IMG/VR virus record: IMGVR_UViG_3300043409_001275
Coordinates: 1 to 64,000 of that record
Reading direction: 5' to 3' (one strand)
DNA from: a virus
Length of the DNA stretch: 64,000 nucleotides
Made by a program: the position numbers and the translations under genes
The notes under the pieces: generated by a model
Database searches by the model: none
The model's input: only the letters and a program-made list of their open reading frames with translations
Told to the model about the DNA's origin: nothing
Part shown: positions 61,128-64,000 of the stretch, piece by piece
How the letters are laid out: each line of letters starts with the position of its first letter
Position numbering within the stretch: position 1 is the stretch's first letter

Positions 61128-62135
61128 ATGGCTTCACAAAATGGCAACACAAAAATAGCAAGAGAATATAGAACAAAATATCCCGATTATCCTACTAAAA
61201 AGCTAGCAAGGATAATGTACGCTGAAAATAATTTGTCATTTAGAGATGAAGAAGGTGCAAGAACTTGTTTAAGATATGTTGAAGGCAAACAAGGGGCGGA
61301 GTACAAAAAATATGCAGTAAGCGTTTCGCCCAATCTTGTTAAGGATGAAGCCCGACCTAGAAATCCATATAATTTACCGACATCAGATGAAACTGCTTTT
61401 GAACCATACATATTCAAAGGGCATAAAAAAATTCTAATATTATCTGATATCCATGTCCCCTACCATAGCATAGATGCAATTACGGCTGCCATCCAATATG
61501 CAAAGAAAACCAAGCCCGATGCGTTACTATTGAATGGCGATACTATTGACTGCCATCGTTTAAGCAGATTTATTAAAGACCCAAAGAAAAGAAACTTTAA
61601 GCTAGAACTAGATACATTCAAAGCATTGTTTGATGTCTTTGAAAAGGAGCTAAAGTGTAAAATATATTTTAAGATAGGAAACCACGAGGAGAGATACGAG
61701 CATTTCCTTTACGAGAAAGCCGGTGAATTAGTAGGTATTGAGGAGTTTGAATTTGAGAATATCATTAAGGCAAGAGCCAGAGGGATAGAAATGATAGGGG
61801 ACAAGCGTCCTATGAAATTAAATAATCTGTGGGGGATTCATGGGCATGAATATGTAGGTGGAATATCAGCACCTGTAAATCCTGCTAGGGGATTATTCTT
61901 AAAAGCAAAGGTTAGCACATTCCAAGGACATAACCACCAGACATCAGAACATACAGAACCTACCCTTACCGGCAAGATGGTAACCACTTGGTCATTGGGT
62001 TGCCTTTCTGAATTGCACCCCGCCTATATGCCCCTAAATAAGTGGAATCATGGGTTTGCAGAGGTAGACCTTGACTCGAACGGGGAGGACTTTGAATTTA
62101 ATAACAAAAGAATATTCAAAGGTAAAATTGTATAA
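61128..62135 (+). CDS. Calcineurin-like metallophosphoesterase
   Basis: 335 residues. DIH (107-109), GDTID (137-141), GNHE (184-187), an IHGHEY segment (about 231-236) and GHNH (about 267-270) supply the two-metal site. The first 60 residues (NTKIAREYRTKYPDYPTKKLARI) look like a short DNA-binding or adaptor part. Substrate unknown: these enzymes act on nucleotides, DNA ends, RNA or phosphoproteins. It is followed 2 bases later by the GNAT gene. Confidence 0.8.
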   Translation: MASQNGNTKIAREYRTKYPDYPTKKLARIMYAENNLSFRDEEGARTCLRYVEGKQGAEYKKYAVSVSPNLVKDEARPRNPYNLPTSDETAFEPYIFKGHKKILILSDIHVPYHSIDAITAAIQYAKKTKPDALLLNGDTIDCHRLSRFIKDPKKRNFKLELDTFKALFDVFEKELKCKIYFKIGNHEERYEHFLYEKAGELVGIEEFEFENIIKARARGIEMIGDKRPMKLNNLWGIHGHEYVGGISAPVNPARGLFLKAKVSTFQGHNHQTSEHTEPTLTGKMVTTWSLGCLSELHPAYMPLNKWNHGFAEVDLDSNGEDFEFNNKRIFKGKIV

Positions 62136-62137
62136 CC

Positions 62138-62560
62138 ATGAAAACCATAAAGGTATTCAGTAGAGGCAAAGTGCTAAAGCCTAATCTTTACGAGCAAGTA
62201 ATAGAATTGGATTATAAGGTATTTAATGGATGCAATGATGAGTTTAAATTAAACAGGGACTGGTGGGTAATAGTTTCGGGGAATCAAATTATAGCTTATT
62301 GTGGATGCGGGTTTACTGAAGGGCTTTGTATATTTGTAAGGGCGTGGGTACATAAAGATTATCGCGGACAAGGATTGCAAAAGAAAATGATTAAATTAAG
62401 GATTAAGTCAGCCTATGATTGTCATATGGCTATAACCTATACAAGTATTGATAATTACCCAAGCGTAAATAGTCTAATATCACAAGGGTTTAAGTTCTAT
62501 TCTCCCGAATATGCTTATGGCGGTAGAGAAATGCTTTACTTTCAAAAGGAATTAAAGTAA
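62138..62560 (+). CDS. GNAT-family N-acetyltransferase
   Basis: 140 residues. VRAWVHKDYRGQGLQKKMI (about 67-85) is GNAT motif A for acetyl-CoA binding, followed by TYTSIDNYPSVNSLISQGF as motif B. Such enzymes acetylate small molecules or proteins. The target cannot be read. It ends inside a terminator hairpin shared with the convergent unit. Confidence 0.75.
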   Translation: MKTIKVFSRGKVLKPNLYEQVIELDYKVFNGCNDEFKLNRDWWVIVSGNQIIAYCGCGFTEGLCIFVRAWVHKDYRGQGLQKKMIKLRIKSAYDCHMAITYTSIDNYPSVNSLISQGFKFYSPEYAYGGREMLYFQKELK

Positions 62561-62585
62561 AACGCCCCTTAAAAAAGAGGCGTTT
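62560..62585. terminator. Bidirectional terminator between convergent units
   Basis: AAACGCC, loop, GGCGTTT form a 7-bp stem (arms 62560-62566 and 62579-62585). It lies between the plus GNAT gene and the minus gene ending at 62569, whose stop is inside the hairpin. Poor T tract on either side. Confidence 0.6.
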
Positions 62586-62763
62586 CGGGTTTAATAATTA
62601 GTTCATAACAATCTATTCCATTAGGTTTTATTTCAACCATCCATATTTTATAAATTCTTTTTCTGTCGTGAACATTAGGATAAGTGTACTCTCTTATTAA
62701 ATTATCATTTTTGAATAATTGCATTTTCCCTTTTCCCTTGTACCACTTTTTCTCTTCTTTCAT
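62569..62763 (-). CDS. Small basic hypothetical protein
   Basis: 64 residues, Lys/Tyr-rich (MKEEKKWYKGKGKMQLF; later KIWMVEIKPNGIDCYELI). Last gene of the right-end minus unit. Its start overlaps the previous gene by 59 bases in another frame. No family recognised. Confidence 0.5.
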   Translation of the reverse strand: MKEEKKWYKGKGKMQLFKNDNLIREYTYPNVHDRKRIYKIWMVEIKPNGIDCYELIIKPETPLF

Positions 62764-62875
62764 TCTCTTCTTTCAGTTTTTTTATTTCTAATGTTAATTC
62801 TTTAATTCGCTCCCTAAAAGTTTCATTTTCTATGGACAATAACATTGTTTGTTTTAATTCGTAGTTATTTTTCAT
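62705..62875 (-). CDS. 56-aa coiled-coil protein
   Basis: 56 residues, MKNNYELKQTMLLSIENETF then RERIKELTLEIKKLKEENER, a heptad-patterned coiled coil. It starts one base beyond the stop of the preceding gene, and overlaps the following gene. Unknown function. Confidence 0.5.
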   Translation of the reverse strand: MKNNYELKQTMLLSIENETFRERIKELTLEIKKLKEENERREKVVQGKRENAIIQK

Positions 62876-62876
62876 A

Positions 62877-63095
62877 TTATATAATTTCTAAAAAAGCTCT
62901 TTTATTGACAAATGTTTCTATGATTTCACATTCTATATCGTGCATATCTTTTTCATCAGTATTATCCTTCATAAGTCTAAATCTAAATAATCCTATAAGT
63001 ACTTCACAGCAATCAAGCTGTTCGTTATTAGTACATGAATTAATGCAATTAATTATCCACTCTACATTTCTTTGATTGTAATTTTCTTTATTCAT
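62877..63095 (-). CDS. Small hypothetical helical protein with clustered cysteines
   Basis: 72 residues. Contains INCINSCTNNEQLDCCEVLI, with four Cys within 14 residues, and an acidic stretch (NTDEKDMHDIECEIIE). Mostly helical. No family recognised; may be an early host-interaction protein. Confidence 0.5.
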   Translation of the reverse strand: MNKENYNQRNVEWIINCINSCTNNEQLDCCEVLIGLFRFRLMKDNTDEKDMHDIECEIIETFVNKRAFLEII

Positions 63096-63112
63096 TTTGT
63101 TTATATTTTAAA

Positions 63113-63316
63113 TTAAAAATTCGCCAACACGGTTATAACATGGATTTTCCCTACTCTATTGTATTTTACTACTTCTGGCAATGGCATCCCGTTTTTAATC
63201 CTGTATTTTATAGCTTGTTGTGTTATTTGTTGATTAGGAAATTTCCTATTAGCCCTAAAGTGAGAAGGGTTTATTTTTTGAGAATATTCCATTAAACTAA
63301 TTTGTTTAGTTTTCAT
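63113..63316 (-). CDS. Small HTH/excisionase-like protein
   Basis: 67 residues. ITQQAIKYRIKNGMPLPEVV followed by YNRVGKIHVITV resembles the winged-helix layout of MerR/excisionase-type proteins. The basic N-terminus (SHFRANRKFPNQQ) would contact DNA. Regulatory role inferred. Confidence 0.5.
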   Translation of the reverse strand: MKTKQISLMEYSQKINPSHFRANRKFPNQQITQQAIKYRIKNGMPLPEVVKYNRVGKIHVITVLANF

Positions 63317-63502
63317 TTATTTTTCTATTGTTTTAATGGTTTCCTTTATTGTCCCCGTAGGGTTATCTTTTAATAAATCAAAAAATCCTTCAGCTTGTTT
63401 TAAATTTTCAGTAGCAGTATTGCTTACATATTTGCCATCCATTTCAACGGAATATAAAATTGTTCCGTTTATTTTTGTTTCTTTTACTAATTCTAATTTC
63501 AT
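63317..63502 (-). CDS. Small hypothetical protein
   Basis: 61 residues, MKLELVKETKINGTILYSVEMDGKYVSNTA: a beta hairpin, then a helix (TENLKQAEGFFDLLK). The pattern is common among small early phage proteins. It abuts the next gene (stop at 63317, start at 63316). Confidence 0.5.
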   Translation of the reverse strand: MKLELVKETKINGTILYSVEMDGKYVSNTATENLKQAEGFFDLLKDNPTGTIKETIKTIEK

Positions 63503-63521
63503 TTTTTTTGGTTTTTGTTTT

Positions 63522-63861
63522 TTAAAATTTATTAATTTGTTCTTGTTCTATTTGGTTTTCGGTTTGCCTATCTTTTTCTAATTCTTCTTTATCTTCAATT
63601 TGGTGTTTGAGTTTATATGTTTGATTAAAATAATCCTCGCCACCTTCGTATTCAAAAATATTCCCATCTCTATCCCTATTCCAAACATTCATTTCGCCAT
63701 TATTAAATGCATCTCTAATTTCCCTTTGTTCATCAATAAGGACTTCTTTGGCTAATCTTTGTGCTTCCTTTAATCCGTAAAATTTAATGCCACCAAGTGA
63801 TGTTTTCTTAATCTCTTTTTCTAATGTTTCAATTAGATTTGTTAGTGTTGTTTTTTTTCAT
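63522..63861 (-). pseudogene. Hypothetical protein gene with a frameshift in a run of eight A
   Basis: On the minus strand the gene starts at 63861 (ATG then eight A) and the ATG frame stops after 10 codons. The +1-shifted frame is open for about 108 codons to the stop at 63522 but has no ATG near its start. With seven A instead of eight, the reading is MKKTTLTNLIETLEKEIKKT and continues for 112 residues (KFYGLKEAQRLAKEV, NVWNRDRDGNIFEYEG, EQEQINKF). The protein reading is natural, so the extra base is a real frameshift mutation, a slippage site or a sequencing error. No family recognised. Confidence 0.6.
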
Positions 63862-63870
63862 TTTAATTTT

Positions 63871-64000
63871 TTAAAATTTATATACTTTAGTTTCCTTTCT
63901 ACATTTTACTTGCCAATCGTGGTTATTTAATTCTTGAAAGCCAAAAGTTAATTTGCTATCAATTTTCTTTATAACCAATCCTTCATACATATCAACTTTA
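63871..64000 (-). CDS. Ligase-like nucleotidyltransferase, 3' end only
   Basis: Only the last 42 residues are in the window. They read YEGLVIKK (about residues 5-12 of the visible part) and NNHDWQVKCRKET (25-37). These match motif IV (EGxVxK) and motif V (xKxK/R) of ATP-dependent DNA or RNA ligases. The N-terminal lysine motif lies beyond 64000. Ten bases separate its stop from the next gene. Family call rests on these two motifs only. Confidence 0.5.
   Translation of the reverse strand, partial: KVDMYEGLVIKKIDSKLTFGFQELNNHDWQVKCRKETKVYKF

Noticed and set aside
1-64000. tRNA genes, an integrase, or insertion sequences.
   Set aside because: I looked for TTCGA/TTCAA arms with acceptor stems, for tyrosine or serine recombinase motifs and for transposases and found none that held up.

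Overview
The window is a large part of the genome of a tailed double-stranded DNA phage of a Bacteroidetes (Bacteroidota) host. Four things point to the host: the base composition is strongly AT-rich; start codons follow A-rich leaders instead of Shine-Dalgarno sites; promoter-like elements match the Bacteroidetes form (TTG, about 20 bases, TAnnTTTG); and there is a BT4734/VirE-type primase-helicase, a family typical of this phylum. The virion genes (terminase, portal, scaffold, capsid, two connector/ring-like proteins, a 1184-aa tail protein, internal-virion-like proteins and a 3718-aa polyvalent protein) suggest a short-tailed phage distantly like crAss-like phages or Cellulophaga podoviruses. 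That placement is an inference. No integrase, DNA polymerase or tRNA gene was seen. Both window ends cut minus-strand genes (a RusA-like resolvase on the left, a ligase-like protein on the right), so the genome continues beyond the window and may be circular or circularly permuted.

Layout. 1-3698 (minus): resolvase, small RHH protein, lytic-transglycosylase-like protein, small conserved phage proteins and a PD-(D/E)XK exonuclease. 3699-4753: a 1-kb non-coding control region with 22-bp-spaced repeats, a G-rich segment, and a promoter with two palindromic operators ahead of an RHH regulator (4754-5047). 5141-6029 (minus): HNH and PD-(D/E)XK nucleases, divergent from an HTH regulator. 6151-10176 (plus): replication initiator-like protein, primase-helicase, SSB, small proteins, GroES. 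10244-32687: a protein that looks like two GroES folds in tandem, connector and tail proteins, internal virion proteins, the 11-kb giant gene, and the terminase pair. 32687-38324: eight genes for sugar transfer and modification placed between terminase and portal. 38394-46478: homing endonuclease, portal, a ferritin-like protein, scaffold, major capsid protein and accessory proteins. 46490-55038: two collagen-like (Gly-X-Y) fibres with S74 chaperone ends and a BNR-propeller spike. 55035-58087 (minus): a 934-aa fused glycosyltransferase. 58158-62560: lysis genes (holin- and spanin-like, M15 endolysin), GIY-YIG endonuclease, phosphoesterase, GNAT. 62569-64000 (minus): small early-type genes.

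The most interesting candidate system is phage-encoded O-glycosylation of its own fibres. The C-terminal part of the 934-aa glycosyltransferase resembles the TibC/BAHT protein O-heptosyltransferases and keeps a four-cysteine CX2C...C...C cluster. It lies tail-to-tail with fibre genes made of hundreds of Gly-Thr/Ser-Ser triplets, and an eight-gene glycosylation cassette sits elsewhere in the late region. Other notable items are a ferritin-like gene between portal and scaffold, a small conserved-looking phage gene nested out of frame inside the giant gene, a 24-copy leucine-rich repeat array plus two HExxH sites in that giant protein, and an apparent frameshift at a run of eight A in a right-end gene.
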